Part shown: piece after piece, positions 27,101 to 42,100 of the stretch
How the letters are laid out: the number at the start of each line of letters is the position of its first letter
Position numbering within the stretch: position 1 is the stretch's first letter
Assembly (NCBI GenBank): GCA_029747015.1
Contig: JAKOGI010000340.1
Coordinates: 23,501-87,500 of the forward strand
Reading direction: 5' to 3'
Origin: Carnegiea gigantea
Taxonomy: Eukaryota > Streptophyta > Magnoliopsida > Caryophyllales > Cactaceae
DNA length: 64,000 bases
Translations under genes and position numbers: made by a program
The notes under the pieces: model-generated
Told to the model about the DNA's origin: nothing
Database searches by the model: none
The model's input: the letters and a program-made list of their open reading frames with translations, nothing else

Positions 27101-30100
27101 TTTCAGACTGACTGAATTTGGCAAATGAATAGACGATGAGGAGCTCAACCATGGGGATCTTCCTTCCAAGTTAGCCTATGCTGTCAAGTAAATGCTTGCT
27201 CCACAAAAACACAATCGCATACTGCAGCTCCCATTCATGCAAGAAAAACAACATTGAAGGGCATGTATTTTCGGCTGCATAATTCCGAGTTTAAAGTTGT
27301 TGGTGACCTACCAATCATGAGCTTTTTGGATACAACAATTTATTTTGATGTGACGGCTAGATTTATTCTAGTTAGAGGAGTTTTAATGCAGATGCTATAA
27401 GACTACTCTATAACAGTTTTTTTTCCCCTTTTCATTAAAAAAAAAGATTTAAAAAAAGAGTACTATGCAAATGAATTGGATTCGTAAAGCTAGATGTACA
27501 GCTTTTATTTTATAATGCAGTATCATATATGACGAATAAGTACGCTCACCCCAACGAGGACACCAATCTCAATGCCAAGGAATAATGTTGCTAAAAATGT
27601 AATTGTCCAAAGGAAAAGATCCTTCTTATCAACACGCCACAAAAGAATGGCCTCATCATAATCCACCTGCAATGATAATCATCCAAGATTAAGGCAAAGA
27701 CAGAAACATTTCAAAGAAAAATACACTTAATCTAGAAATAGTACAATGGCATAACCAAGAAGCAATCAATCTATGAAATTCACAGGCTCCACTGAATTTC
27801 AGCAATGCAAGTTAACGGGGCTTCACCAGATACTGAGGGTAAAATGTATTGCTTACGAATTTAATCAAGCAAGAAATTTATCTTCTCAGCTCTAGCATTG
27901 TTTGTTGGAATAAGCTATACATGCAGTTGACACTTAAATTGTTAAAACCCTATCCCTCAGTACAAGACGCAATTATTTGAACATGCAAAGTGAAAGGATG
28001 CAATCAAACTGCAAGAGCATGAGGTATGTGGTTCAGTAAGCTAGCAGATCTCTGCAAGAATTTTGTGGAGGGAAGATACATCTTAACTAGCAGATCAAAA
28101 AAGTTACAGAGCCATCTATTGGAAGAAGTTGTAAATCACAAAGCATAACATCAACATTGCACATCTTTTTAAACGAGCATGAAAATGGGTAATGCGAAAA
28201 ATGCTAATGCAAGTTCATTGTATCACAACTTCATAACTAGATCTAACAAATCTATGCATATAGAACCACCGCCATCTCTAAGTTGCTCATTGATAACCTA
28301 GAATCCTATTCGAAGACAGTTTTTCACAAAGGGTAACTTGTTAAATTACTACAGTCTTGTTTGCCACAACTAAACCACATAACAGTAATCCTGCACTGCA
28401 CAAATTTAACATTTTTCGATCTTTCATCCTCCGTTTAACTAGAGTCACTGGTGTTTGGCCCATAAGGGGTAGAGCACTATTTATAAGACTCGAACCTAAG
28501 ACCTTACTACAGAAGAACAATTACCAAACCACCTAAACCGACCTGCGTTGGTACAGAAACTAATATGCAAGAGACAGTATCAACGTTGAGTTTCATAAGG
28601 TAGTGATACTTACCAGGCCCATTACAGCAGAGATAACGATAGCAGCAAGGGCACACTGTCAGGATGGTAGGGGGAAAAAGGGAATTTTGTCGTGAGCATT
28701 ACTGATGAACAAACTAGGATACACCAAAATGAAAACAAAGCAATATATTTACATTACAAACACAAGATGTCCTAAAGTTAGTTATCCAAAGCAAAAGGAA
28801 CCGAAAATGAGATATCATACAAGAAGACGGATCAAAAATGATAATTAGACAAATCACAATATTCTACGGCCAAATTTTTAGCTAAATACTCGCCTTGGCC
28901 ATTTAGGTATTATCCTGCACCTTCTATTCTAAGGCAAAAATAGAACAAAACCACCATCATACCTGAGGAATGTCTACAAATAATGGAGTTAGAAACAGCA
29001 GAGCACACCCCATTATGATTCCAGTGATAATACCAGCTAAGCCAGTTTTTGCTCCACTTTCATGGTTCACCGCTGATCGGGAAAATGAACCTGCATTTCA
29101 CATTGGAAAAACAATGAAGAGCCCTTTCTAGGGTATACAAATAAAACACACAAGAACTTATTCTATATGAAGTACTTCCAGCAAAATCAGCAGTTCTAGC
29201 ACCCAAGGCCACACTTAACAAGCATATTAACATTCACCTGTAGTAGGGTATGCAGAAAAGAATGATGCGGAGATGTTAGCCACACCAAGACCAAAAAGCT
29301 GTTGAATAAAAACTTTTAGTTAGCAGATACAATGATTGACATCAAATTCTGGTAACAGGGCAAGGACGCGAACGGAAACAAACACGCTTGTAACAATAAG
29401 CAGAGTTATTAACAACAAAGTTCTCATTCTACTTGGAAATAGTCATCAGTTTGTTGCTCATTTCTGCTCTATCTAGTTTGAAGATTTGAGAGGAGGATCT
29501 ACTTTACTTGTTGTTGACTGTTCATCAGGTAAGAAATCAAACCAAAATGAATCAAAATTGCTCAATGCTGTACCTCTTGATTCGAATCTAAATCATAGCC
29601 ATTCTTTGCTGCCAATGCTTTTGCTATTCCCACGGATTCCTAACATTTAAATAGATGATTAATTGCATGCAGATTCCAAGCACATATTTAATTCATTTTT
29701 TTGGGGAAAAAAAAGATGCATCAGATACAACAGTTGAAGACTTCCTCAGAACACTAACCAATATGGCCACACCAGTTATAAGAAATGCAGTTGGAATCAG
29801 AGACGTGAAATAAGCAAACCCTTTAGGAACTGAAAACCCTGGGAGACCCTGAGGAATTTCTCCAACCTACACAGAAAATGTAGTGCATGATAATTAAGAT
29901 ATGTATTTTTCATACGATAAGTTGCATAAAAATAAAGAAAATTGACAAAGAATTTGAAGTTGTTAGCATGGAGACATCCAAGCAGTAGGTTTGGAAAATG
30001 TTATTTGTGATCTTTTCGAATAATCCTGATAAACACTGTTTGCCTTTGTGCGTATGACTAAACAAGACCCTCTTTCAGTAATTCATTTCTGTTATTGTAT

Positions 30101-33100
30101 TAGACGAAGAGTTCATATTGCAATGCAAACAGAAGCTGTCCATATAAAACTGGGACACCAATATGCATTTGGAAGCAGAAAGAGCATGAATTTCTGGCAT
30201 GTAGGTTCACTCAATCAGTTATCCTTAATGTAAGGTTAAACAGCAAAAGAAAAAACACAGAAGATACATGCTTAAGCATTTTCACACATATTCAACAGCA
30301 AGAACCAAGACAAGACCCTTTAACCATCCAGGCCCTTGAAAAACTAAATAATGAGCATGAGCATGCTATCAACCTCTGACGTAAATTGTTCTATCATATT
30401 AAAAGTGAACTTAATACCAAATACTTGCAAAGTTTAGCACAACATGAGAAAGGCTGAAAGGGTCACCAAAATTGTGCATCTTCTAGTCCTGTGTAAATTT
30501 CAGGTTTAAGAATTCTAAGTGACTTTCATTTTCTCCTCAGTTTTACCCAAAACATACTGCGCATGCTTGGACTTAAGATGTCTGCGCAATAGAAGAATGC
30601 ACAATATATGAAATAAGTCCGATCTGTCTTGATTCTTACCTTTATTTGAGTAGTTTTTCTCGGTCAAATTACCGGAATCCTACACTTATTACAGCAAAGC
30701 ATATCAATCGACCTTTTAAAATGTTGATAACTATATAAATAAGGCCTTACTAAGCTGTCTGGCTTCCTATTAGAAGTGAAGTAGCATGACAACTGATATG
30801 AGTACAATGTAGGATTTATCAGAGACAGCTCTTTGAGAGAGCTTTAAACTTGAAATACCCTGCTCTTTCCGACCCAAATGAGTGGGCTCCTCATAAACTG
30901 GTTTCAGGTCTTGCTTTGGTCAAAGTGATATGTAAGTCTTTCATGTTAGCATATACAGATGACCGGTTGAACGTCATGGTGAAAAAGCACGTACTCAAAT
31001 ACACACACTGGTATTCTCATAACTCTGACCTTAATGGGACCTAAATTAGATTGTTCATGCAGCTGTAATCGTTGCTAATATTGCCTCTGCTGATGCTGTT
31101 TTATGTATTCACGCACAACTACATATGTACAGGATTATATTGCCAAAGTGACTTCTATTTGATTTTTGAAGATTGATTTCCCAAACAAGTCTTCAGGAGT
31201 CCCCAAAATTTCAAACATGAAGTTCACGGTTCTTACCACACTAATAGCAGATGGACGAAATAATTTTACAACAGCTATACCCAAAATAACTCCTGTCAAT
31301 GGCCCTGCTGCTCTAAGAAACCTTAAGGACTTTCTTGTTTTCCCCTGAATATCATTATATGAAAATCATTATTAGATGCCCACATGTTTCAGATAACTGA
31401 AATTAAAACAAAAATTTTAAAAAAACCTTCGTCACTGCTCCTTACCAAGTGCTTCATGGTCAACAGAACAGCAAGAATCAAAGATCCCAGCACAAATGGT
31501 GGCCATGAGAACTGCAAAGCAAGAAGATGTGAATAAATTCACATCTAAAATGACCTTTACAATGAAAAGGAAGAAGAAAAATGCCAATAATTGAATATGA
31601 GTGGTATACAGGAAATGGGAACACAAAATCAACTCTACAATCGGAGGAGAAATGTCAATGGCAAGAGAAGTATCCTGATGATGGAGATACTGATATTCAT
31701 GCTTTTGCTATAAGTATACTAGCTGTTACCATAACATTTCCACTCAAAGTCAATCCATCAACGTCATGCATAATGACGGAGAGTCACTTTATCAACATAA
31801 TGAGGAGAAATGAACGAGCTCGACTTGTGGTGACACTTGTAGGTTACATGACATTCATATTCAGATTCCAGAGAAGAGGTGTTCATCCCATGGTAAATGT
31901 TTTGCCAGACTACGAAAGACAGTAATGTTCAGCGAATAAGATAAGAATACCAAAAATAAGTGATTTGCCAATTCAAGTTGGTTTCATCGTCAGAAACGAA
32001 AACACATCCGGCGGCATTCAACGAACTACGCTTTAAAGGGAATGACAATAGTATCCCAATATTTTCTCGTAAATGAATTGAGTTTGCCAGTTCCCATCAT
32101 AGTGCCTCAAAGTTCATACGGGTTTTTCTCTGCTGTATTGTTTGATTTGCCCTTTTTAGGTTGGCACAACAAGGAAAGCATGAGATAAGTTGTGAAGTCA
32201 ACTTCCATTGGAACCATAAATGGCAAACCTTTGAGCAGAAAAATGTCAAATTTTAGAAATTGCTGTATTCCTTAGACAAACTGCTAAGAAGGGGGGGGGG
32301 AGATGTCACTATTATGATTGTACTACTGACAATCAAGGGGCATATAACAATCGGTAATTTTCCAAAGCATATATCATACTGATGTAGGATGCTCTAAGAG
32401 CAATTCCCACACCTAGAAAATAACACAAGAATTTCTGGGAACTTAATAATTCAATTCATTCAAGTGTCTTTCCCCAAAGCATGAGGGGGGTTTATATAGG
32501 AATCAATACAGCTGAAAAAGAACATAAATAAATCTAAAGATTACGATAAGATTTGACAACTAAGAATAATCTAGGAAAATAAAAGATTTTATCCTAAAAG
32601 AGGATTCCTAGATTACGAAATCTCCTATTCTTCCTAGAATACACATTGCCATAGAATTCCTTAGGAGATACGACATCATTCTCCCCCACCGGAAAAGAAC
32701 TCGACGCCAACAAGTTGTCTTGGAGGTACCACTCTAAAAGAGTCGGATTCATATCACGGAACTCATCTTCAGTAATCCAAGTAGCATCTGACTGGGGTCG
32801 TCCTGACCATTGCACCAAGAAGCGTCCGAACCCACCACGAGAAGAGGACACAAACTCATCATCTAACACCGCCTCGATGTCAGTCTGCGACTGTGGTAAA
32901 GGCGAAAGTCTAGGGACCTGAGTACCTGCAGAAACCCCAAAAGGAAGACAAGGAGGCTCGAAAGTACCTCGATGAAGAGTGATGATGGAGACCATCATGA
33001 GAAGCCCAAGGACCATCAAGCTCAGCCCAAGGAGGACTCACTCAAGCTTCAAGAAGTCAAAGAAGTTGCAAAACTTTGCCGGAAATTGGCGTTCATGGCC

Positions 33101-36100
33101 GAAGAGGTAGTACCGCCTTCATCCCGAAATTTCCCGATTTTTGTGTGCACTTTTGGCCTAACTAAAGTGGTCCCACAACTTGAGGCTCCACATGGTTTTG
33201 AAGCTTAAGATGCCAGCTTTAAAATAAGCCCAATTTTATTTAATTTGGACGTCATTTGATTGGGCAAAGTAGCACTCAAAGGGAAGTTGTCCTGCTCCAG
33301 TCCAGTTCTGATATAGGTGTAATGTTCGGACCATAACTTTTGATCTACTTATCCAAATTGAGCAAATGAGCCCATTCTGGAAAATAGATTTCCAGGGCTT
33401 TCCAACAAGCCCAGAATCACCTGATTTGGACGTGTGTGCTGAGAGTTATGCTCAGTTGAAGTGAAGGCTGCTGCATGGAGTTAATGCTGGGCAAATGAAG
33501 AGACATAGGTTACATGACATCACCTTGCTGACATCATGCACGACTTGGATGGATTTCTTCAGCTGATAGAAGTCTAGAATGTTCATTGTAACCTCCCCCA
33601 TTCCTTTAAGTTGTGTCTTTTTATTTTTCCTAAGTCTTTTCAATTTTCTAGCTTTAAATTGTTAGGAGTTTGTGTCTTTTGCTTGTCTTGTTGTTGCCTA
33701 TATATAGTGGGGGTGTGAAGTGTTTCTCAATTCAGAGTTGTAAGCTTTCCCAAGTGAAATACAATTACCTTTGAGTGTGATTCTCAAAAGTATTCCAAAT
33801 CCCTAGTTCTATATCTTGAATTTTGGCAAGTTCAAGTGGTGTTCTAGGTTCTCTTTTCTTTTCCAATTGGAGTGATTCCTTGGTGAAGACGAGAGGATTT
33901 GCCCAAGATCAAGTCCTTGAGTGGCTCCGCGAAGGATTATCTCAAGTGCAAGGTCTTGTTTATCCTTTGTTCTGTTTTGCTATTATTTTCATTCCACCTC
34001 AATCAACCTTCCATTTTCTCTTTACTTTGGTTCAATTCTTATTTGGGTTTATTTGAGTTTGATTTGGTTCACTTACCACCCACATATACATCAAGTGAGA
34101 TCCTCCACATTGAAAATAGGACTAATACCTAAACTGTCAGGGAGATCAAGTACATATGCATTAGATCCCAACTTTTGAAGGATTTGGTAAGGTCCCATGG
34201 CACGCGCGTGAAGCTTTTGGAGGGAGTTTTTGGGTAATCGTTCAGGTCGAATCCGAGCCATAACAAAATCACCCACATCAAAATTCGCAACTCTGCGATG
34301 TATGTCAGCAGAATGCTTATAACTGTCGTTGCTTAAAGCAATCTTGCGTCGAATCTCAGTATGCAAGTCATGAATATGCTGTGCAAACATGGATGCAGGA
34401 TGTGATACGCGGGCATCAGGTGGGAGGGGAATGAGATCAGCAGGGGTACGAGGAGAGTAACCATGGACAATCTCAAAGGGACTCTTACCTGTGGTTCTAT
34501 TGACTGCATTGTTATATGCAAACTCAACAAGGGGTAAAGTCAAATCCTAAGTGCCTTGTTTCTCGCCCACAATGCAACGAAATAACTCCCCCAAACTGCG
34601 GTTAACAACCTCAGTTTACCCATCCGTTAGAGGGTGAAAGGCCGCGGAAAATTTCAGAGTAGTACCACACAGTCTCCATAAGGTCTTCCAGAAATAGCTC
34701 ATGAATTTGACATCCCTATCAGACACTATGGAAGTGGGAGGACCATGCAACCTAACAATCTCTCGAAAGACTAACTTAGCAACATGTGAAGCGTCAGCTG
34801 TCTTGCAACAAGCAATAAAGTGGCCTATGTTAGAAAATCTGTCAACCACAACTAAGACTGAATCAAGACCACGAGATGTTCGAGGAAGACCTAGTACAAA
34901 GTCCATACTAATGTCCTTCCACGGAGCATGCGGTATAGGAAGAGGAGTGTAAAGTCCAGTATTATGCTTCTTAGTCTTAGCTAACTGCCAGGTGCGGCAC
35001 TGAGACACAATGCGAAGTACATCTCTTTTGAGAGAGGGCCAATAGAAGCGATCTACAACCAAAGCAATGGTCCTATCTTTACCCAGGTGGGCCCCCAGCA
35101 TGCATCTCCCAAACTAAGAAGTCCCGGAACGAAGTCTTAGGAATGCATAACTTGGACCCCCGAAACAGGAAACCGTCATGAATGACAAAGTCAACGTGAT
35201 GGTTGCGATTTCCAGCCGAAAGGTCCAAGTAAATGAGTGAAAAGTCAGGACAAGAGGTGTAAGTGCCTTTGAGCTTGTCGAAACCGAGAACCTCAACCCG
35301 CATTGTCTGTAAGATGTAACCAATGCGGCTGAGGGCATCAGCTACCTTGTTCTCAACACCAGATTTGTGCTTAAGGACAAAGGAGTACTCACTAATATAC
35401 TCAATTCACCTAGCATGCTTAGGGTTGATATTAGACTGAAAATTCCAATGCTTAAGGGCCTCATGATCCGAATATACAACAAATTCATGCGGGAGAAGGT
35501 AATAACGCCAATGACGAAAGGACTGAAGCAGAGCATACAACTCCTTCTCATAGGTGGTATACTTAATCCGCCTAGATTCACTAAGCTTTTCGCTAAAGAA
35601 AGCTATGGGGTGTCCCTCCTGACTTAACACTCCACCAATGCCATATCCAGAGGCATCGCAAGTAACCTCAAAAACCTTACTAAAATCAGGATGCCTAAGG
35701 ATTGGAGCAGATGACATCATGTCTTTAATCTCCTTAAAGGCAGATGCTGCTTTAGGAGTCCACTGAAATGGGCCTTTCTTCAAGCAGTCTGTAATAGGTG
35801 ACATGATAGAACTGAAGTGCTTGATAAACCGCCTGTAGAAGGAGGCTAGACCATGGAAACTCCTAGCCTCAGTAAGGGTCTTAGGTTCAGGCCAATCCCT
35901 AATGGCTCTAACCTTGTCGGGGTCAGCGAAGATACCTTGAGCGGACACAATGAATCCTAGAAAGAGGACTTGGGTTTGAAGGAAGTTGCACTTTTTCAGA
36001 TTAGCAAAGAGCTTGGCCTCTCTAAGTGCGCATAGGAGTTGCTTGAGATGGTCAACATGGTCAGTCCTAGACTTGCTATATACCAAGATGTCATCAAAAT

Positions 36101-39100
36101 AGACGACCAGAAATTTTCCCATAAATGGCTGAAGAACGTGAGTCATGAGTCTCATAAAGGTACTGGGAGCATTGGATAGTCCAAAAGGCATAACCATCCA
36201 CTCAAATAAGCCATCTTGGGTCTTAAAAGCAGTTTTCCATTCGTCTCCTGATCTAATGCGGACCTGGTGATAACCACTACGCAAGTCTATCTTAGAGAAC
36301 CAGCTAGCCCCAGCAAGACAATCAAGCATGTCCTCTAACCTCGGAATGGGAAACCTATACTTGACTGTAATCTTATTGATGGCTCCACTATCGACACACA
36401 TCCTCCACGATCCGTCCTTCTTAGGGGTAAGGAGGGCAGGGACCGCACAGGGACTCATGCTGTGACGAACAAAGCCCTTAGACAATAGTTCTTGAACCTG
36501 CCTATTCCATTCTTCTCGCTCAGTTAGATTCAACCTAAAATGAGGAAGGTTAGGGAGTTGGGAACCAGGGACCAAGTCAATAGCATGTTGTACGTCACGA
36601 AGGGGAGGGAGCTCACTAGGAAGTTCCTCGGGGACAACATCGACAAATTCTTTAAGCAGGGCATCAATCTCAACTGGGAGGTCCCGAAGAGAGAGGTCAT
36701 CAGAAGGGACGTTAGGGAAGGCAATGGAGTCTGAAGCTAGCTCCCTAGCTAAGATTGTCAGGAAGAACTTGTTAGAGTTTCCTAGTCTTTCAAAAGGTCT
36801 GTAGTGAAGGACGGAAATAGTTCCCTTAGAAGGAGTAGACATACTGTGGGGAGAGGACAAGGTTGGGGAAGGTTTGGGCCCTGGGGAAGACAGCAACTCT
36901 CTAGGTCGACATGGATTGAGAGTGATGTTCTTATTCATGTACCTAAAAGTATAAGTGTTCTCTCTCCCGTTATGTAAGACATTCCGATCATAAAGCCAAG
37001 GACGACCTAGGAGAATGTGAGCGACATCCATTGGGAGGACGTCACATAAAACCTCGTCCTTGTAACCACCAATTTGGATTGGAATCTTACATCTATGGGT
37101 AACTGTGAGGTGGGTCTTGTTGACCCAGGCTACTTTGAAAGGGTGGGGGTGAGGTTCTGCTTTAAGATGACAACGCTTTATAGCGGCCTCAGCAACAACA
37201 TTCATGGTACTGCCACCATCTATAACCATTTTCAAAAGAGTTTTCCCACACCTCACAAGAGTATAGAAGATGGTGGTACGTTTCCACTCATCGTTCATGA
37301 CTGGGTTGGCTAAGAAGCATCTCACAACTCCAAGATTTGCATCATGAAAAAGGCTATTCTCAACATCAACAAGATCTTCAAAGTCTCCCTCGGGGTCAAC
37401 GACCTCTTCCTCAAGTTCGGGTGGCTCAAAGGACTCATGCTCTAGGGCCGAAATACGGTGAGGGCACTTAGAAGCATAATGACCTCTTCCACGACAGCTA
37501 AAACATTGGATTGAGTTACGAGATGTACCAGAGGAAGCTCCCTGCGGGGCTACTCTAGGTGGGTTATGGGGGTTATGACCCTTAGAAGTTGAAGCACTCA
37601 CAGAAAACTCAGTCATCTTAGGAACAGAATGGGCAGGGGCCCTAGAGGAAGGAGCAGCACGTCGCACAGGGTAAAGCTTATCAAGTTTTTCAACCTCTAA
37701 AGCTTTGTGGTAAGCCTCATCGAGAGTATAAGGCGCAGATAAGGTTACTTCCCTCTTAAGGTCAGTAAGCCCCGAATGAAGCGGGCTATGGTAATGGAAG
37801 GATCCTCTAGAAGGTCACAACGTTGAGTCAATTCCTCAAAACTATTGATGTAATCAGACACACTAGAGGTGGACTGTCTAAGATCTAGCATCTGGTCGAC
37901 AAGGTGTGCCTTATGGAAAGAAGGGAGGTACTTCTCTTTCAACCTATCCTTCATAACTTCCCATTGAATGATAGGAGGTTGACGCATTCGCTCAAGGTGA
38001 CTCGTGACAGTTTGCCAAAACTTCCTAGCAGGTCCTATGAGTTTCATCTTGGCAAATCGAGCACGCTCAATATCAGACATCTCATACCAGTCAAAATAGT
38101 CCTCCATAGCAACTATCCAGTCAGAAAAAGTAGTACCATCTATCTTTCCGTCAAAAGAGAGTACATCAACTTTCACCTTTCTAGTAATATCGGAGTAGCC
38201 CTCATGAACACTCCTACGGTCAGTTTCAAGGTTTGCATGCCTAGGCTCTCTAGGGTTACCTGTCCTCCTGTCATCTCTAGGGGTGTCAAACCGACAGTTC
38301 CTATAGTCCCCTTGGTCATGCCTCAAGTTACTCCTCTCCCCTTGCATGCGAGGGTTAGATGGGGTCAATGGTTCTGGTTCCCTCTCCTCAAGCTCATTAC
38401 CCCTACTTGACTTATAAACGACCCACTGACGACGATTATTCCCTCCCACAAGTAGGTCAGGGGAAAATTGGGGTGGGGTTTGAGGTTGGTCAAGCATGGG
38501 TAACTTCTCAAATGCTCGAGTAAGTTTGTCAATTTTGACCTCGAGCTGGTCAAACCTAGCATCTTGACGGTCAAGCCTTTCAAATAGGGTGTTAATCTGA
38601 GATTGATAAGGCTGTTTGGGTGAGGATGACATGGTGAATGCAACTATGAATGCAAGATGTAAGTGCTGAGATCAAACCAAGTTGCAATAGTAATGACAGC
38701 GATAAACAACCACTACACACACCACAAATCACAAAGTTTGATATGGATTATTGAGACGACTCCAACCAAGTAGGGAATAAGTAGCAAGGGAAAAATCAGG
38801 ATCCAAGCAACACTCAAAAACCCAAACAATCAGGAATTAGGCTAATTTCGCTTATCGAGAATCAAACTCTTATCAAAGTAAATTGAGTTCCCCGTACCTC
38901 TTAGTGTACTTAAGTACTGGTCCAAGAACCGCCTTTACCACAATAGCGACCAACTGAAGTCAGATTCGGATGAGGTTATGGCAACGATTCTAGGCAGCAC
39001 GTGACAGCACGTGACAGGGGCACAGCAAGGTATTGTAGCAAGATGGACAGAGGGTTCCTTGAACACTTCTCAGCAGCACCAAAGGCACATCACCCTGTGA

Positions 39101-42100
39101 CAAGATGGAACGAATTGCTGCAGCACACAGGAACAAACCAAACAGCGACTAGAGACGAGCCACCACGCACGATTTCCGGCGAGAAGAGGGGCCGGCAGCG
39201 GTGAGATGGCACGGCAAGAGGGGCCGGCAGCGGCGAGATGGCACGGCAAGAGGATTCCGGCCATGGTTGCACAACCTAGGGCTGCGCGGGATGTAAACAA
39301 CCAATTGAAGGGCAAAGCGAAGCGCGTTCTACCAATTGATTTGGGGCTTTTGGTCGCAACTAAGTGAGCAACACAGGAATGAAGTGAATTTTGGCTAAGT
39401 ATGAGGGTTCAAGCGTGGATTTGGGGTCTAGGGTTTCGGTTATGGACGAAAGTCGATAATTAGGGTTTCGAATTTGGGATTTTAGGGTTCCGGTTGTCAG
39501 CTAAGGTCGGTGGGTGTGTGGTGGGGGTCGACTAGGAGGGTCGAGTGCTAGGTGGTGGTCGGCGTTGGTGGACGGTGCGTTTTGGTGGTGGTTCGAAGGA
39601 GTGGAGGAGCAGCGGCTAGGGTTGTGGTTTCGAGGATTAGGGTTCCAGCGAGCGTTGGCTGGTGTGGTGGCACGGTGGTGGTCGACTGGAGGTGTCGACC
39701 GTGGGTGGGTGGTCGATGGTGGTGGTCGGTGGTCGCCGCCGATCCTGGGTAGTGGTGTCACAGCTGGCAGCAAGGCTTAGGGTTTCTGGATCGTTTTTTT
39801 GTTTTCCTCTTTTTTTTTTTTTTGAACGTAGGGAAAAAGGCAAAAGGGAAATCAAAGGGAAGCTAGGACAGAAAACTCTAGTCAGGAAGGGTTTTGCAAC
39901 GGTTAGGATCAAAGGCTCTGATACCAATTTGATGTAGGACGCTCTAAGAGCAATTCCCACACCTAGAAAATAACACAAGAATTTCTAAGAACTTAATAAT
40001 TCAATTCATTCAAGTGTCTTTCCCCAAAGCATGAGGGGGGTTTATATAGGAATCAATACAGCTGAAAAAGAATATAAAATAAATCTAAAGATTACGATAA
40101 GATTTGATAACTAAGAATAATCTAGGAAAATAAAAGATTTTATCCTAAAAGAGGATTCCTAAATTACGAAATCTCCTATTCTTCCTAGAATACACATTGC
40201 CATAGAATTCCTTAGGAGATACGACATCACATACACTCGAAGGTGTACGTACTCTCATGTGACATATAATCAATTATACATTAAAATATAGAATATATGA
40301 CAAATACACCCCACAAAAATATATGTAAAATAGATACGGGAGCATATGCACATGGGTGTACATAATAATTTGCCGTAATTTTTCCTCAACCTCATCTAAG
40401 TCATGCATCCAATGGTTAGAGCAAGATTTTAAAAAAAAAAAAAAAAACTCTTTCACCTTTCTTTTCTCCTTTTTCACCCCATTTTCAAATCACCTAACAG
40501 TTTCAATAATAGCTCTGCTACCTTGAGCTTAATTTGATTCCCAATTTATATGTTATTTGCCATGGTCAACTTCTTTGAAAATCTCCATTTGACATACCTT
40601 ACTGTTTGGAATAATTTGCAAAGCTGTCTTGAGCTTTTGCTTTTCATTTGAGGTTCCTATGCTTCAAAGAGATGTCTCCGGTCACAACAGTGCTAATACT
40701 TCACGCTAAGAAAAGACGGCAATGCGCTTTATAAGGATGAAGATACTAACGTTAGAAATTTGGCTAGCCAAGTAGGTGACTATCCATCATTTCCTTAAGT
40801 TATGAGTATGGCTTTGACTAGAATAGAATATCATAATATGTCTAACTAACGATCAATAAGACTGAAAGGATTCACAATGTCCACTTGACCACAAGATTGT
40901 GGATAATCAATTTTTTAACACTTCTAAGGACAGCTTGCGTGCGACAAAACTAAGAACCAAATTCTTTGATCAAATCCAAAAACAAGATTTTGTTACAGTC
41001 AAGTAGGAGGGCACTCAACAATGGAGAAGGAGGTCCTCAAGCTTGGATGTACAACCTGACTAAGATCAAGAATGATCAATCTAGGATAAGAGAGATAAAG
41101 AGAAAGGGAGAGAGAGAGAGGGAAGGGAGTAATTGGGATTAATTTGGTGTATTTCTCATAGACCTTCCAACCTGCAGTACACACATATATGTACTGTTAC
41201 ATTGAACTCACAACTTCTCCCGCCAAAACTAAACAACCCCCCATTATACTAGGATGGTATAACAACCTGCCAAGTCAGCATGCCAAGCCTAACTGCAAGT
41301 CTAACTGTTTTATTCCATAACATTCCCCCCCCCTAACAAACTTGCCCTCAAGTTGCATTACACATTCTGAACAAAAGCTGGAAACTTACACTCGAGATCT
41401 TCCACAAAGTGCCAAGTAGCCTCCTCAGGTGAATGACCTTACCACTGCACCAACCACTGTACTGCAGCAGCATTTCCCTTCTTGGCCATCCTTCTAGCTA
41501 AAACAGCTATAGGGGTGAAGTCATGATGAGCATCCACACCTTGCAGCCAATCAGGGATGTGTGGCTTGGAGGGCAGAACACCTCTAAAGGGCTTCAATTG
41601 AGAAACATGAAAGGTATGATGGATCTGTGCTGTGTCAGGCAATTGAAGCTTGTAAGCAACCTGGCCTACTTTGCCCAGGATCTGAAAAGGTCCATAAAAC
41701 TTGGGACTTAGCTTGTGATTAGCTCGGTGCTGGACAGTTCCCTGTCTATAGGGCTGCAGTTTGAGCCAAACCCAATCTCCAACAGCAAAATGTCTCTCAG
41801 TCCTATGCCTGTCAGCCATAGTCTTCATCCTGTGCTAAGCCCTTAAAAGCTGAAATTTCAAGATCTGAATCATTGCCTCCCTTCTCTGCAATGTCCTATC
41901 CACACTGTCTACCTTTGACTCCCCAGGAATATAGGGTAAATAAACAGGAGGGGCTTGATTATACACAATTTCATACAGAGTAAGCTCAGTGGCAGTGTGA
42001 AAAGTAGTATTGTACCACCATTCCGCCAAAGGCAACCACTTACTCCACTCTTTAGGGGTCTCACCACACAGACACCTGAGATAAGTTTCAAGGCATTTAT

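Larger units (their letters stand above)
32380..40229 (-). mobile_element. Ty3/gypsy chromovirus-type retrotransposon 2, youngest, with nested solo LTR
   Basis: The element is 7850 bp in intron 4 and is flanked by CATAC at 32375-32379 and 40230-40234. The LTRs are 32380-32678 and 39930-40229, with TG...CA ends. They differ by six substitutions, all transitions, and one indel. The primer-binding site (TGGTATCAGAGCC) is at 39914-39926, three bases inside the 5' LTR. A purine-rich GGTGGGGGAGAA abuts the 3' LTR at about 32679-32690. Gag, protease, RT, RNase H, integrase and a chromodomain follow in order. The polyprotein is broken by a frameshift, several stops and a 1.1-kb solo LTR. Confidence 0.97.

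Noticed and set aside
31581..31925. 114-codon plus-strand frame next to exon 5
   Set aside because: It is intronic, antisense to the gene and has no similarity to a known family.
39501..39980. Histidine/proline-rich and glycine/valine-rich frames
   Set aside because: They are produced by GGT/GGTGG repeats in the untranslated leader of retrotransposon 2 and occur on both strands.
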